The translations under genes were made by a program, and so were the position numbers. DNA of 64,000 nucleotides, from assembly GCF_000317835.1 (NCBI RefSeq), contig NC_019793.1:3376001-3440000 (forward strand). Direction: 5' to 3'. The notes beneath the pieces were generated by a model. That model had not been told where the DNA came from. It saw only the letters and a list, made by a program, of their open reading frames with translations, and ran no database searches. Of the stretch, positions 11,789 through 20,085 are shown piece by piece (position 1 is the stretch's first letter; every line of letters begins with the position of its first letter). This stretch comes from Deinococcus peraridilitoris DSM 19664. Lineage in GTDB: Bacteria; Deinococcota; Deinococci; Deinococcales; Deinococcaceae.

Positions 11789-11820
11789 TGAGAGTCACTC
11801 CTTTTGGGGTCAGAGCCCCT

Positions 11821-11837
11821 TGAACGTTCACAGTGTA
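11821..11837 (-). promoter_or_regulatory. Possible acnA promoter with adjacent palindrome
   Basis: On the minus strand TACACT (11832-11837) is followed at once by the perfect palindrome TGAACGTTCA (11821-11830), where transcription would start. The position suits a repressor site, but the -35 is poor and the palindrome is short. Confidence 0.35.
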
Positions 11838-12013
11838 GCTCGCTGTACAGAGGCCGTTGTGCCCTGCATTGTCACTGGTTCCGTGACAGTCGAGTGACGT
11901 CGGAGGGCAGAATTCGCTTTTGCTCGCAAACTAATAACGAGGCTTCGCTCAATGGACACATGTCTGCGCCGAGCCAGCCGAACATGAGACAAGTTCCGTC
12001 TCAGGAGGTCGGC

Positions 12014-12199
12014 ATGACCGATGGACAGGCAAACAACCGACAGTACGAGCAGAACGTCGAACAGGAGCGTGTGCAGATAATCCCAACTGGGACGCGGCGA
12101 ACCAGCTGCCTGACCGCGACAGGAAAGAGTACTGGAACGAGGAGGCCGGGGAATAACGACATTCCCACCGGGGGTGCTCCGGGCGTTCAGGGTTCCTGA
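12014..12199 (+). pseudogene. Small hydrophilic protein gene, apparently with two compensating frameshifts
   Basis: An ATG with a strong GGAGG site starts a 61-residue frame beginning MTDGQANNRQYEQNVEQERV. Read as it stands, the middle becomes Arg/Thr-rich. If one base is restored after codon GTG CAG (about 12077), the next 25 codons read DNPNWDAANQLPDRDRKEYW, then NEEAG. Losing one G in GGGG near 12150 returns to the first frame, which ends NNDIPTGGAPGVQGS. The repaired protein of about 60 residues is acidic and evenly hydrophilic, like a real small protein. It is either a decayed gene, a sequencing error pair, or a gene whose middle has been reframed. No family recognised. Confidence 0.4.
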
Positions 12200-12216
12200 G
12201 GGCGGGAACGGCCAGA

Positions 12217-12687
12217 TCAGGTCAGGCCGCAGGCCCGGTCGAGCATCACGCGCAGCTCGTCACGCCCGAAGCGGCGCGGCGTGAACCTGATGCCCAGCGC
12301 GTCCGCTTCTTTCGCCCGGTAAAGCAATTCCGGCTTCAGGATCAGATCGCGGGTGCGGGTGAAGGCCAGCGTAAGGCCGATCTGCAGGTCATAGCGCTCG
12401 CTGAGCATCTCCTGCAGCGGGCGCGGGTCGCCGGCAGCCAGGGCGAGCAGCTCCACGCCCGGAATGAAATCGTCCTCGATCTCTGCCCTGGCCTTGTCGA
12501 GGTCAACCAGGCCGCCCGCACCTGGCAGGGTGTAGCCCTCAATGCGCCGCCGGCAGGTATGCTCGTGATCGCCGCGCACCTGTGCCAGTTGGCGCCCTGT
12601 ACGCTCGGCACCGTCGAGATAGGACCAGAAGCGCCGCAGGGAACTGTAGCTTTCAAGCAGCAGGTATCCCGCGGGCTTGTACTCCAT
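12217..12687 (-). CDS. Hypothetical protein
   Basis: 156-residue soluble protein starting MEYKPAGYLLLESYSSLRRFW, rich in charged residues and Leu, predicted helical. Two cysteines, no signal peptide, no membrane segment, no family recognised. I chose the ATG at 12687 because the upstream 20 codons (Ser/Thr/Val/Pro-rich) look unlike the rest, and TACAGT lies 4 nt before this ATG. It is transcribed alone, convergent with the small frameshifted gene. Confidence 0.55.
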   Translation of the reverse strand: MEYKPAGYLLLESYSSLRRFWSYLDGAERTGRQLAQVRGDHEHTCRRRIEGYTLPGAGGLVDLDKARAEIEDDFIPGVELLALAAGDPRPLQEMLSERYDLQIGLTLAFTRTRDLILKPELLYRAKEADALGIRFTPRRFGRDELRVMLDRACGLT

Positions 12688-12860
12688 GGGCACTGTAGGA
12701 CGCACGGCTACGAGAGTAGCGGCTTGGGACGTGGGAACACTGCGCACGAGCGCACCGAGTGTGCTTTCCTGCCCCCAAGCCCGTTCTCAGACAGGGTTTA
12801 CCCGGCATTCAGTCCGTTGTTCTTTCAGAAGCCCCGCGCTGCTCGAGGTATGACAGCGCC

Positions 12861-13571
12861 ATGACCCAGACGCCCGCAGATCTGATGAAGGTGCTCGGTC
12901 GCCTTGACCTCGTCAAGCTCGGGCGAGTGGCGCAGCGCGTGGACCTGGCCGCCCTGCTCGACGCCGCTTCGCGGCTCGACGACCGGCAGCTGGAGCAGCT
13001 CACGAAGCTGCTCCAGGAAGCGGCAAGCAAAAAGCACTTCCCGCTCCTGACGGTGACTTTTTCAGTATCGGCGCCAGGCTGACCGAACGCCAGCGGGAAA
13101 TTCTGCGGCGAGTGCGGCGCTTCATGGAAGACGAGGTACGTCCACTGCCCAACGAGTACTGGAGCCGTGACACTTTTCCACGGGATCTGATCGGCAAGTT
13201 CCGGCAACTCGACCTGATTCGCAAGATCTGCACTGAAACCGGCGAACGCCATCCAGATGCCAGTGTGCTTGAGGGTTCGCCACCATGGAGATGGCGCGGG
13301 TGGATGCGTCCCAGACGAAGTGTCTGCGCCTTTCGCAGCTGCAGGACGCCGGTGAGATGCGAGACGAGCAGCCAAGGTCTTCACGGCCGCCCGCTATCGC
13401 GAGACGGTGGCTTTTGCCCGCGAAGTGCATGGTGGCAACGGCATACTGCTCGATCACGAAGTCGCCCGCTTTTTGTATGACACCGAGGCTATCCACAGTT
13501 ACGAGGGCACCAACGAAATCAATACCCTCGTGGTCGGGCGGGCCATCACCGGCCTGAGCGCCTTCGTCTGA
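12861..13571 (+). pseudogene. Glutaryl-CoA dehydrogenase-like acyl-CoA dehydrogenase, heavily damaged
   Basis: Pieces of one acyl-CoA dehydrogenase lie in order but in different frames. 12861-13058 encodes an extension starting MTQTPADLMKVLGRLDLVKL. After a frameshift, 13059-13270 reads GDFFSIGARLTERQREILRR and FPRDLIGKFRQL, the normal N-terminal domain. Then MEMARVDAS joins directly to [20 protein letters not shown], removing roughly 200 codons (the FAD/substrate middle). After another frameshift the C-terminus is intact: [18 protein letters not shown] and [20 protein letters not shown], including the catalytic Glu context YEGT. Those C-terminal motifs are typical of glutaryl-CoA dehydrogenase, which acts in lysine and tryptophan breakdown. 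It cannot encode a working enzyme. An intact acyl-CoA dehydrogenase gene lies at 15588. Confidence 0.8.
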
Positions 13572-13605
13572 GGCCTGGACGCCTGGCTCTGGCGGCAGAC
13601 CTCGC

Positions 13606-15399
13606 TCAGCTTTGACCGGTAGGTTTGCTGGAAACAGGAGGTTTGGTCGTGTTCCAAGGGGGTGGCGGAGTGGCGACGGGCGCCTGGCCGACCTCGTACA
13701 CCGCGCGCCAGGGCTTGTAGGTGGTGCTGAGTTTCTCGGTGTGCTGTCCGCCGGCGTCGGTGATGGTCCGCGTGATGTAGAGGTTGTAGCCGTCGGCCGC
13801 CCAGTCGACCTGCCTTCGTTGACCGGCAGCCAGGTGTGGATTCACCACATACTGCGGGGCGGGCGCGGGAGTTCGTGACAGAATCACGGCCGGACCGACG
13901 CTCACTTTCCGCTGCTGAGCTACACCATAGAGCCGCACGACCAGCTGGCCTTTTTGCGGATCGTTGAAGGCCCGGATGAGCAGCGGCCCTCCTGTGTCGT
14001 TTTTCATGCGCAGATCGAGGCCGGGATCGTAGACGGCAGCTTCGAAGCCGACCTGGGGGTTGTACCAGCCGACCCGGTATGCGTGCTGGTGACGCTCCAC
14101 CACTGGCAGGCCGGCCGAGTAGAGTGCCCGGAAGGCCGTCGTGGACACCTGGCACACACCACCCCCCACACCCTCGACGGTACGTCCGCCCGCAATGACC
14201 AGAGCGCTCGCGTAGCCTGAATCGGCGTTGATGCGCCCGATGGCGCTCAGAAAGGAAAAGTCCTCGCCGGGGGCAACCACGTAGCCGCTGAGTTTTCGTG
14301 CGGCCACGTTGACGTTGGTAACCCGCTGCGCCGAGGAACCCAGATACCCGCTGCGGCCTTCGCCGATCACCGAGAGCTTGGCAGGATCGGGGAGCCCGTC
14401 CACGGTGAGCGAGGGCAGGACCGTTTCCGAAGGCAGGGTCAGGTTTTGCACCTCGGGTCGCATGACTGCCTGACGCAACATGGCGGCCGCACTCTTGGCG
14501 GACACCAGACCCGTCTGTTCTTTCTGGGGGACAAGCCGGCCGTGCTGAGGAACGAAGCGTGCGTCCAGGGCCGGTTGCCCGACCTGCCGACTGGTACGGT
14601 CGACGGCCTCAGCGATGGTTTTATGGTCCAGTTCGATGCCGTGAGGACGTACCCAGTACAGGTTGGCCACCTGGGTCGGCGTGAGCTGCAGCTGACGTGA
14701 GGAACCCACGAGCTTCAGGCTGAGCGGGCGCATCAGCCGGTTTCCTTCGCCCACCACGACCTGCGCCTCGTCACTCGTGAACGATGCATGGCGGACGGTG
14801 AACGGGACCGTCAGTTCAAATTGTTGCGGGTGCCCCAAGAAATCGTTGGTGGCCTGCTGGGTATCGAAAATGACGCCGCTCCGGTCGGCGCGCCAGGCGT
14901 AGCGCCGCGCCGACGAATCGAAATAGATCTCGGCATCCTGGGGCGCGCGCTGAAATGGTCCGGTCAGCGCGTCGAGCTTGCTCTTGGCGAGGGTGGGGTC
15001 AATTTGCACGACCAGCCGTCCCTCGGAAGGACCACGTCCGCTGAGCCGCGCGACGGTCCGGTTAAGGACACTGCCAAGGCCTGCCTGCAGCTCACGTACG
15101 GTGGCCGCGGCGTCCACGCGCCAGCCCAGCTGGGCGCCGTCCACGAGCCAGCTCTGGTCGCCGGCCCGTACGGTGACCTGTGGCGCGCGGAGTTCCGCGG
15201 CTTCAAGACGCAGTTGAGCTTCGTGCGGCGTCAACCCGCTGAGGACGACGCCCGCAACGGTGGTACCGTCGGGCAGTCCGGCTTCATCGCGGGTGGCCAC
15301 GGTCAGGCTCAGTGCCGTGGTGGTCAGCAAGGCGACACCGAGCCACACGAGAGGTCGTCGTGATGGGGTGGAAGACGGCGCAGCGGGGGGGCCCTTCAT
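13606..15399 (-). CDS. VanW family protein with peptidoglycan-binding-like repeats
   Basis: 597-residue exported protein. One N-terminal membrane segment (LVWLGVALLTTTALSLTVA) leaves a large extracytoplasmic part. About residues 40-300 hold two repeats of the type often found before VanW domains (putative peptidoglycan-binding PG_binding_4). The VanW domain follows, with its hallmark GGGVCQVSTTAFRALYSAGL and DFSFLSAIGRIN. A short beta-rich C-terminal domain may be G5-like, then a Pro-rich tail. VanW proteins are linked to the cell wall but their activity is not settled. The ATG at 15399 is preceded 7 nt upstream by TACAGT; longer upstream frame is ignored. Confidence 0.85.
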   Translation of the reverse strand: MKGPPAAPSSTPSRRPLVWLGVALLTTTALSLTVATRDEAGLPDGTTVAGVVLSGLTPHEAQLRLEAAELRAPQVTVRAGDQSWLVDGAQLGWRVDAAATVRELQAGLGSVLNRTVARLSGRGPSEGRLVVQIDPTLAKSKLDALTGPFQRAPQDAEIYFDSSARRYAWRADRSGVIFDTQQATNDFLGHPQQFELTVPFTVRHASFTSDEAQVVVGEGNRLMRPLSLKLVGSSRQLQLTPTQVANLYWVRPHGIELDHKTIAEAVDRTSRQVGQPALDARFVPQHGRLVPQKEQTGLVSAKSAAAMLRQAVMRPEVQNLTLPSETVLPSLTVDGLPDPAKLSVIGEGRSGYLGSSAQRVTNVNVAARKLSGYVVAPGEDFSFLSAIGRINADSGYASALVIAGGRTVEGVGGGVCQVSTTAFRALYSAGLPVVERHQHAYRVGWYNPQVGFEAAVYDPGLDLRMKNDTGGPLLIRAFNDPQKGQLVVRLYGVAQQRKVSVGPAVILSRTPAPAPQYVVNPHLAAGQRRQVDWAADGYNLYITRTITDAGGQHTEKLSTTYKPWRAVYEVGQAPVATPPPPWNTTKPPVSSKPTGQS

Positions 15400-15406
15400 C
15401 GCCTCC

Positions 15407-15412
15407 ACTGTA
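15407..15412 (-). promoter_or_regulatory. -10 box of the vanW-family gene
   Basis: TACAGT on the minus strand ends 7 nt before the ATG at 15399. The spacer GGAGGCG also looks like a ribosome-binding site, but it would be cut off if transcription starts at the expected place. Confidence 0.5.
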
Positions 15413-15486
15413 GCGCGCCGGTTCTGAGGCCATGCTGAACTTTTGGAATCAAGGCGGCCAAACGGTGCTTTCTGCCACACTAACGG

Positions 15487-15531
15487 TTGTTTGTTAGGGA
15501 CGCTGTGCGATAGCATGAAACGAACGTTCGT
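15487..15531 (+). promoter_or_regulatory. Acyl-CoA dehydrogenase promoter with AACGNNCGTT operator
   Basis: TTGTTT (15487-15492), 18-nt spacer, TAGCAT (15511-15516), then the perfect 12-bp palindrome ACGAACGTTCGT (15520-15531) over the expected transcription start. The core AACG-AA-CGTT is at 15519-15528. Position over +1 suggests repression. Closely similar cores precede both mutase genes (22986 and 43750). Confidence 0.6.
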
Positions 15532-15587
15532 CTGCCCACGTGACCGAAGCGACGAACTTTTCGGTTTGACCATCTTCGAGGTACTGC

Positions 15588-16772
15588 ATGACCTATGATC
15601 CGACGCCCGACCAACGAGTGATTCTCGATGCCCTCAAAAGCTTTCTGCGCAACCGGGTTGCCCCCGGTGCCGCCGAGCGGGACCAGACCGGCGAATTTCC
15701 GCTTGAATTGACCCGTGAATTGGGAGAGCTGGGTGTGATGGGGGCCCAGACGCCCGAGGAGTACGGTGGCGCTGGGCTCGACACCGCCACTTTTGCCATG
15801 ATCATCGAGGAGATTGCGGCAGTGGACGGCAGCCTGTGTCTGACGGTCGCATCGCACAACTCGCTGTGCCAGGGGCATATCCTCATTGCCGGCACAGAAG
15901 AGCAAAAGCGCCGATTCCTGCCTGACCTCGCCAGCGCCCGCAAACTCGGCGCCTGGGGTTTGACCGAACCGGGCAGCGGCAGCGACTCGGGCGGTCTCGG
16001 GACCCGTGCGGTCCTGCAGGACGACGGCTCCTGGATTCTCAACGGCAGCAAGAACTTCATCACCCAGGGCAGTGTGGGTGGCACCTATGTCATTCTCGCG
16101 CGCACTGATGCCCCCCGCCCGGGACGCAGCAAGAACGACGGCATCAGCGCCTTCGTATTCAACCGTGACGAGGTTCAGGGATTTTCGATCGGCCGCACCG
16201 AGGACAAACTGGGCTTGCGCTCCAGCGATACCGCGCAGCTGATCTTCGAGGATGTGCGGCTGGACGCGGGCGCGTTGCTCGGTCAGCGCGGAGGAGCCTT
16301 CAAGGACGTGATGCGCGTACTGGACGGTGGTCGGATCGGTATCGGCGCGATGGGCCTGGGCCTGGGGCGCGCTGCCTTCGAATTCGCCGCCCGGTACGCC
16401 GTCGAACGCGAGCAGTTCGGGCAACCGATCGCGCACAATCAGGGCATCGGCTTCAAGCTGGCCGACATGGACACCCAGCTCGAAGCGGCGCGTCTGCTGC
16501 TGCGTAAGGCGGCCGACCTCAAGGATCAGGGGCGTGATTTTACGGTGAGTGCCGCGCGCGCCAAGCTGTTCGCATCTGAAGTGGGCGTCAAGGCCTGCGA
16601 TGAGGCGATTCAGATTCTGGGCGGGTACGGTTACATCAAGGAATATCCGGTCGAGCGTTTCTGGCGTGATAACCGCCTGACCCGCATCGGCGAGGGTACG
16701 AGCGAAGTGCAGAGGCTGATCATCTCCCGCCACATCATCGGTCGCTACGCCCAGCAAAACGTCACAGCCTGA
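15588..16772 (+). CDS. Acyl-CoA dehydrogenase
   Basis: FAD-dependent enzyme that introduces the alpha-beta double bond in acyl-CoA. 394 residues, full length: N-terminal helical domain, FAD-contacting segment [19 protein letters not shown], beta domain, and C-terminal helices with [20 protein letters not shown] and the catalytic Glu in [11 protein letters not shown]. It resembles short- and branched-chain dehydrogenases, but chain length cannot be fixed from sequence. GAGG precedes the ATG at 15588. The operator shared with the mutase genes suggests a common regulon for branched-chain or odd-chain acyl-CoA catabolism. Terminator at 16798. Confidence 0.93.
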   Translation: MTYDPTPDQRVILDALKSFLRNRVAPGAAERDQTGEFPLELTRELGELGVMGAQTPEEYGGAGLDTATFAMIIEEIAAVDGSLCLTVASHNSLCQGHILIAGTEEQKRRFLPDLASARKLGAWGLTEPGSGSDSGGLGTRAVLQDDGSWILNGSKNFITQGSVGGTYVILARTDAPRPGRSKNDGISAFVFNRDEVQGFSIGRTEDKLGLRSSDTAQLIFEDVRLDAGALLGQRGGAFKDVMRVLDGGRIGIGAMGLGLGRAAFEFAARYAVEREQFGQPIAHNQGIGFKLADMDTQLEAARLLLRKAADLKDQGRDFTVSAARAKLFASEVGVKACDEAIQILGGYGYIKEYPVERFWRDNRLTRIGEGTSEVQRLIISRHIIGRYAQQNVTA

Positions 16773-16797
16773 GCGACAATTCACGCCAACGACGAGA

Positions 16798-16832
16798 AGA
16801 GAAGGCCTGATCATTCGGGCCTTCTCTCTTTT
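16798..16832 (+). terminator. Terminator after the acyl-CoA dehydrogenase
   Basis: Stem AGAGAAGGCC / GGCCTTCTCT (10 bp) with a 10-nt loop, followed by CTTTT. Confidence 0.8.
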
Positions 16833-16913
16833 GTTTGAACTACCAAAGGTGTCCGGTCTCGACGCAGCGCCAGGCGCACCTCTCGGCGGGCGGCCGCGTG
16901 GGAGTGAAGGCGC

Positions 16914-17603
16914 TCAGTCCTCGTCGAGACCGTAGCCGAGTCTCTCCAGGCGTTCGAGGTCCAGCACCTGAATATGCCCGTTGGCGTTGCGCACCAGTTT
17001 GTCGCGCTCGAGCTTTTTGAGCACGCGCGACACCGTCTCGCGCGAGGCCGAGAGGCGCAGCATCAAATCATTTTGCAGCAGTGGCAGTTCCCGTGCGTTC
17101 GCTTCGCCCGCAGCGGCGCGTTGCCGGTAAAGGTTCACGAAGAGGTGCGCCATCGAAGCCTCGGTGCTGATTCCCAATGCGATCAGTTCGTCGTTCAGCG
17201 AGGCGACGCGGTCTGCCAGGATTTTGGCGAGGTTGAGCAGCACTTTGGGAAAGCGGGTCAAAAGCTGCTCGAATTCGTTGCGGTGCAGCATCAGGGCGTG
17301 CACCTCAGTGTCAGCGACCACGCTGGCGCTGCGCTCACTGGTCGACAGTACCGCGATTTCGCCGAACACGGCCGGAGCGTACATAAAGCCCAACACGCGC
17401 TCGCGACCGCCTAAACTGACCCGCACGACGCGCGCCCGACCCTGGGTGATCAGAAACAACGCTTCTCCCTGGGCCTCTTGGGAAACCAGCACTTCACCGC
17501 AGGCAAAAGAGCGCTCGACCACCGCCTCCTCGGCCATACGAATGGCGGTTTCGGGGACGTTATGAAAGAGCGGAGACCCCAGCAGATCTTGGCGTTGCGG
17601 CAT
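16914..17603 (-). CDS. CRP/FNR-family transcriptional regulator
   Basis: 229 residues. The N-terminal cNMP-binding beta-barrel has GEVLVSQEAQGEALFLITQG and AVFGEIAVL, the dimerisation helix follows, and the C-terminal winged helix has LMLRLSASRETVSRVLKKLE, where SRETVSR is the recognition helix. There is no FNR-type cysteine cluster. The effector pocket is partly conserved (GE present, RSAS in place of the usual cAMP-binding RTAT), so ligand use is open. I start at ATG 17603 because TACCAT ends 7 nt before it; another ATG lies 9 nt upstream inside that box. It is divergent from the LolD-like ATPase gene across 135 bp. Confidence 0.9.
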   Translation of the reverse strand: MPQRQDLLGSPLFHNVPETAIRMAEEAVVERSFACGEVLVSQEAQGEALFLITQGRARVVRVSLGGRERVLGFMYAPAVFGEIAVLSTSERSASVVADTEVHALMLHRNEFEQLLTRFPKVLLNLAKILADRVASLNDELIALGISTEASMAHLFVNLYRQRAAAGEANARELPLLQNDLMLRLSASRETVSRVLKKLERDKLVRNANGHIQVLDLERLERLGYGLDED

Positions 17604-17610
17604 CCTGCCC

Positions 17611-17616
17611 ATGGTA
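17611..17616 (-). promoter_or_regulatory. -10 box of the CRP/FNR regulator gene
   Basis: TACCAT on the minus strand, 7 nt before ATG 17603. It overlaps an upstream in-frame ATG, which argues against that ATG being the start. Confidence 0.5.
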
Positions 17617-17726
17617 CACGCCCGACGAGGCGCCCGTCCAAACGCACGCGGCCACCACAGCGCTCTTTCCGGAGCGTGGGGGCGAAGTCGTGCGCGCACG
17701 ACACCATCAGGCTACCTCCAGTGCAT

Positions 17727-17732
17727 TACTAT
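17727..17732 (+). promoter_or_regulatory. -10 box of the LolD-like ATPase gene
   Basis: TACTAT ends 6 nt before the GTG at 17739. The divergent CRP/FNR gene starts 135 bp away, so the two promoters share a short control region. Confidence 0.5.
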
Positions 17733-17738
17733 CCCAGG

Positions 17739-18419
17739 GTGACCAGCGCACTGATGGCCCTTGACCTTCGGCACCAGTTTGGCGACGTGCGGATTCTTCA
17801 CGGAGTCAGCCTGACCGTGCAGCCCGGCGAAGTGGTGGCGGTTGCCGGGCCGTCGGGCAGCGGAAAGTCCACGCTGCTGCACCTGATCGCCGGGCTCGAT
17901 CAACCGACCGGAGGCGAAATTCACTGGGACGGTCAGCGAATCGACCACCTCAGTGGCGAGGTTCGCGCGGGATTGCGCGCGCGTCGTCTGGGGCTGGTGT
18001 TTCAACATCATTACCTGCTCGACGATCTGAGCGTGCTCGAAAATGTGGCACTGCCTGCGCTGGTGCTGGGCGGCGACGGGCGCGCACGGGCGCGCGCGCT
18101 GCTCGCACAGGTCGGACTCGCTCACCGTGAGCAGCAGCGGCCGGGCACGCTGTCGGGAGGCGAACGCCAGCGGGCTGCGTTGGCCCGCGCCTTGCTGACG
18201 CGCCCTGCGCTGCTGCTCGCCGATGAGCCGACCGGCAGCCTCGACCGCGCCAACGCGGTGGCAGTGGCCGAACTGCTGGTGAGGCTGGCGCGTTCCGAAC
18301 GGGCCGGGGTGCTGCTGGTGACCCACGACGAAAATTTGGCGGCCCGCGCTGACCGGGTGCTGCACCTGCTCGACGGCCGCATCGAGGAACAGGTGCGCGA
18401 GACTGTTTTCCCCATCTGA
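17739..18419 (+). CDS. ABC transporter ATP-binding protein, LolD/MacB type
   Basis: 226-residue ATPase: Walker [21 protein letters not shown]-loop LVFQHHYLL, signature TLSGGERQRAALARAL, Walker B LLLADEPTGSLD and switch LLVTHDE. The GSLDRANA stretch and overall pattern match the LolD/MacB/FtsE branch that drives lipoprotein release or mechanotransmission rather than import. No permease gene is next to it, which is unusual for this branch; the partner must lie elsewhere. The start is GTG 17739 because of the TACTAT box. A strong hairpin follows at 18547. Confidence 0.88.
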   Translation: MTSALMALDLRHQFGDVRILHGVSLTVQPGEVVAVAGPSGSGKSTLLHLIAGLDQPTGGEIHWDGQRIDHLSGEVRAGLRARRLGLVFQHHYLLDDLSVLENVALPALVLGGDGRARARALLAQVGLAHREQQRPGTLSGGERQRAALARALLTRPALLLADEPTGSLDRANAVAVAELLVRLARSERAGVLLVTHDENLAARADRVLHLLDGRIEEQVRETVFPI

Positions 18420-18546
18420 GGGTCGGTCCGGACTGTTTGGGCGCAAAGGCAAGCCGGGCCCAATTAATTTGCGGCGTGCTTGGGGTGAACGCTGCTCAGC
18501 GAGGGTCGCAAGCGCGCAGCGTTTGGGTGCTTCCAGGGATACTTTC

Positions 18547-18589
18547 CAGGAAGGAAGGCGCCTGGCATTGCCAGGCGCCTTCCTTCCTG
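18547..18589. terminator. 19-bp perfect hairpin between convergent genes
   Basis: CAGGAAGGAAGGCGCCTGG, loop CATTG, perfect complement. It lies between the ATPase gene (+) and the SLH gene (-) and serves either strand, but no T-tract follows on either side. Confidence 0.65.
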
Positions 18590-18606
18590 CGTACTTAGAA
18601 CAGGGC

Positions 18607-19761
18607 TTAGAAGAAGAACTTCAAGCCGGCTTTGGCACCGATGCCGAAGCCGGGCATCGAAGCGCTGCCCATGTTGCTGAAGTAGTAGCGGGGGTTGACT
18701 TCCGCGAAGACCGCCAGCGTGTCCGTGAAACGGAAATCGGCTCCGAAGAAGCTGTTGGCGTAGTAGTCCAGTACGCTGGCACCGCTGCCGTCGGTGGCAG
18801 CAGAATACGTCGCGCCAGCGCCGAGCCCCACGTAGGGTTCGAGTGTGCCGGAAGCCAGGTCGAGTTTCAGGCTGGCCGCGCCGTCAATGGCGCCGGTACC
18901 GGGAGCAAAGCCGACGTCAAGGCGACCACCGAAACGGCCGAACAGGTTCGAGGTGCCCAGCGTGACGTTGTAGCCGAGCGTGCTGAAGCTGAACGGTGAA
19001 CCGAAGGCGTAATTGCCGCTGATCCCCACAAAGGTGTTCGGTGAGGTGATGATCGGTGCGGCGCCGCTGCCAACCACGACGGTCGTGCCTTGCCCGGGGA
19101 CCACGGCCACGCCCGTGTTGGAAGCGGGCGGGGTCGACGGAGCGGGCGCCGGTTGCGCGGCGCGCTGCTCGAGCGCCGCAATGCGCTGCTCCAGCGCAGT
19201 GGTGTTTCCGGCAGGAGCGGGCGCAGGCGCGGGCGTTGCGGCCTGTCGCTGCAGCGTCTGGATGGCTTGCTCCAGCGCTGCAATGCGCTGCTCCAGCGCG
19301 GCGGTGTTGCCGGTGGTCGCAGCGCTGCCCGCGCGCTGGACCTGTTGCTCCAGTGCCTGCAGGCGGGCCTGCTGTTGCGCGTTGGCTGCTTCGAGATCGT
19401 TCAGGCGCGCAGTGACCGAGGCCAGCTCGGCGGCCACTTCGGCCATGCCTTGGGCGACGGTACCCTGGTCCTGCGGAGTCATGCTGGAAAGCTGACCGCT
19501 CTGCAGCAGGCGGAAGAAAATCAGGGCTGCCTGGTAGCGGGTCAGGTTTTCGTTGCCGCGGAACGTACCGTCGGGGAATCCCTGAATGAGGCCGCGTTGC
19601 GTGATCAGCTCCACCGCTTCCCGAGCCCAGTGCCCGGCGGGAACGTCGCTGAACGAAGCCGGCGCCTGCGTGGTCGTCTGGGTGGTGTTGGTCTGAGCTG
19701 CTGCGGCGCCAAGGCCGAGCGCGACCGTGAGGGCCGAGACCAGAAGTACTGGCTTGCGCAT
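18607..19761 (-). CDS. SLH-domain outer-envelope protein (Slp-like)
   Basis: 384 residues. Signal peptide (1-22, cleavage near GAAAAQ). One SLH domain (about 36-85: FSDVPAGHWAREAVELITQ, GLIQGFPDGTFRGNENLTRY) that binds secondary cell-wall polymer. Coiled coil (about 100-210) with repeated TALEQRIAALEQ units joined by Ala/Pro linkers. The last 150 residues are beta-strand-rich and end KAGLKFFF, like an outer-membrane barrel. This SLH, coiled coil, barrel plan is that of the Deinococcus-Thermus Slp proteins that tie outer membrane to peptidoglycan, but it is much shorter than the large SlpA. AAGGAG lies 6 nt before the ATG. Probably abundant. Confidence 0.88.
   Translation of the reverse strand: MRKPVLLVSALTVALGLGAAAAQTNTTQTTTQAPASFSDVPAGHWAREAVELITQRGLIQGFPDGTFRGNENLTRYQAALIFFRLLQSGQLSSMTPQDQGTVAQGMAEVAAELASVTARLNDLEAANAQQQARLQALEQQVQRAGSAATTGNTAALEQRIAALEQAIQTLQRQAATPAPAPAPAGNTTALEQRIAALEQRAAQPAPAPSTPPASNTGVAVVPGQGTTVVVGSGAAPIITSPNTFVGISGNYAFGSPFSFSTLGYNVTLGTSNLFGRFGGRLDVGFAPGTGAIDGAASLKLDLASGTLEPYVGLGAGATYSAATDGSGASVLDYYANSFFGADFRFTDTLAVFAEVNPRYYFSNMGSASMPGFGIGAKAGLKFFF
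19185..19310 (-). repeat. Imperfect repeats encoding the TALEQRIAALEQ coiled-coil units
   Basis: The string AATGCGCTGCTCCAGCGC occurs twice about 100 bp apart (near 19180 and 19280) inside the SLH gene. It marks duplication of a coiled-coil segment, and could change length by slippage or recombination. Confidence 0.7.
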
Positions 19762-20085
19762 GTCGATCTCCTTCTCAATGTCGGTACGAATTTACAACGA
19801 GGTGCATGACGACAGGCCACGCACGGCTCACTGCATGGAACCACCGTAAGAAGACGACATGAGCATCTTATGAAGAGAACGGCAGCTCATCCTTGAGGAA
19901 CTCGCCGCACTGTAAAGGAACCGGTCAGGTATGAGCTGGGATTTTCACAACGGCCAAGACGTTCGGGGACGCTGCTTTACCGCGTGTCCACCGAATGCTA
20001 ACCCGGCGAGCGGCAGGGTGAACTGAAAAAAGGACGCCTGGTCGGAGTGCGCACCGGGCAAGCGCGTCTTCGTATACTGGCCAGC
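19762..20085. other. Intergenic region between divergent SLH and phosphorylase genes
   Basis: 324 bp. It holds the SLH ribosome-binding site, a weak TAAATT -10 candidate for that gene on the minus strand (19789-19794), and the phosphorylase promoter at its right end. No further gene seen. Confidence 0.5.
20073..20078 (+). promoter_or_regulatory. -10 box of the nucleoside phosphorylase gene
   Basis: TATACT, a near-consensus -10, ends 7 nt before the ATG at 20086. It is one of the best examples of the leaderless arrangement here. Confidence 0.6.

Noticed and set aside
9665..11791. 708-codon open frame antisense to acnA
   Set aside because: Shadow of a long GC-rich gene; no ribosome-binding site, composition is Gly/His/Val-rich, and acnA on the other strand is unmistakable.
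11804..12013. Longer start for the small frameshifted gene
   Set aside because: The upstream part overlaps the acnA promoter region and has no protein-like character; GGAGG supports ATG 12014.
15480..16814. 444-codon open frame antisense to the acyl-CoA dehydrogenase
   Set aside because: Overlaps a certain gene completely and has no family motif.
19185..19310. Repeats considered as a CRISPR-like array
   Set aside because: Repeats are coding, in frame and encode a coiled coil; no spacers of regular length. No CRISPR array seen anywhere in the window.
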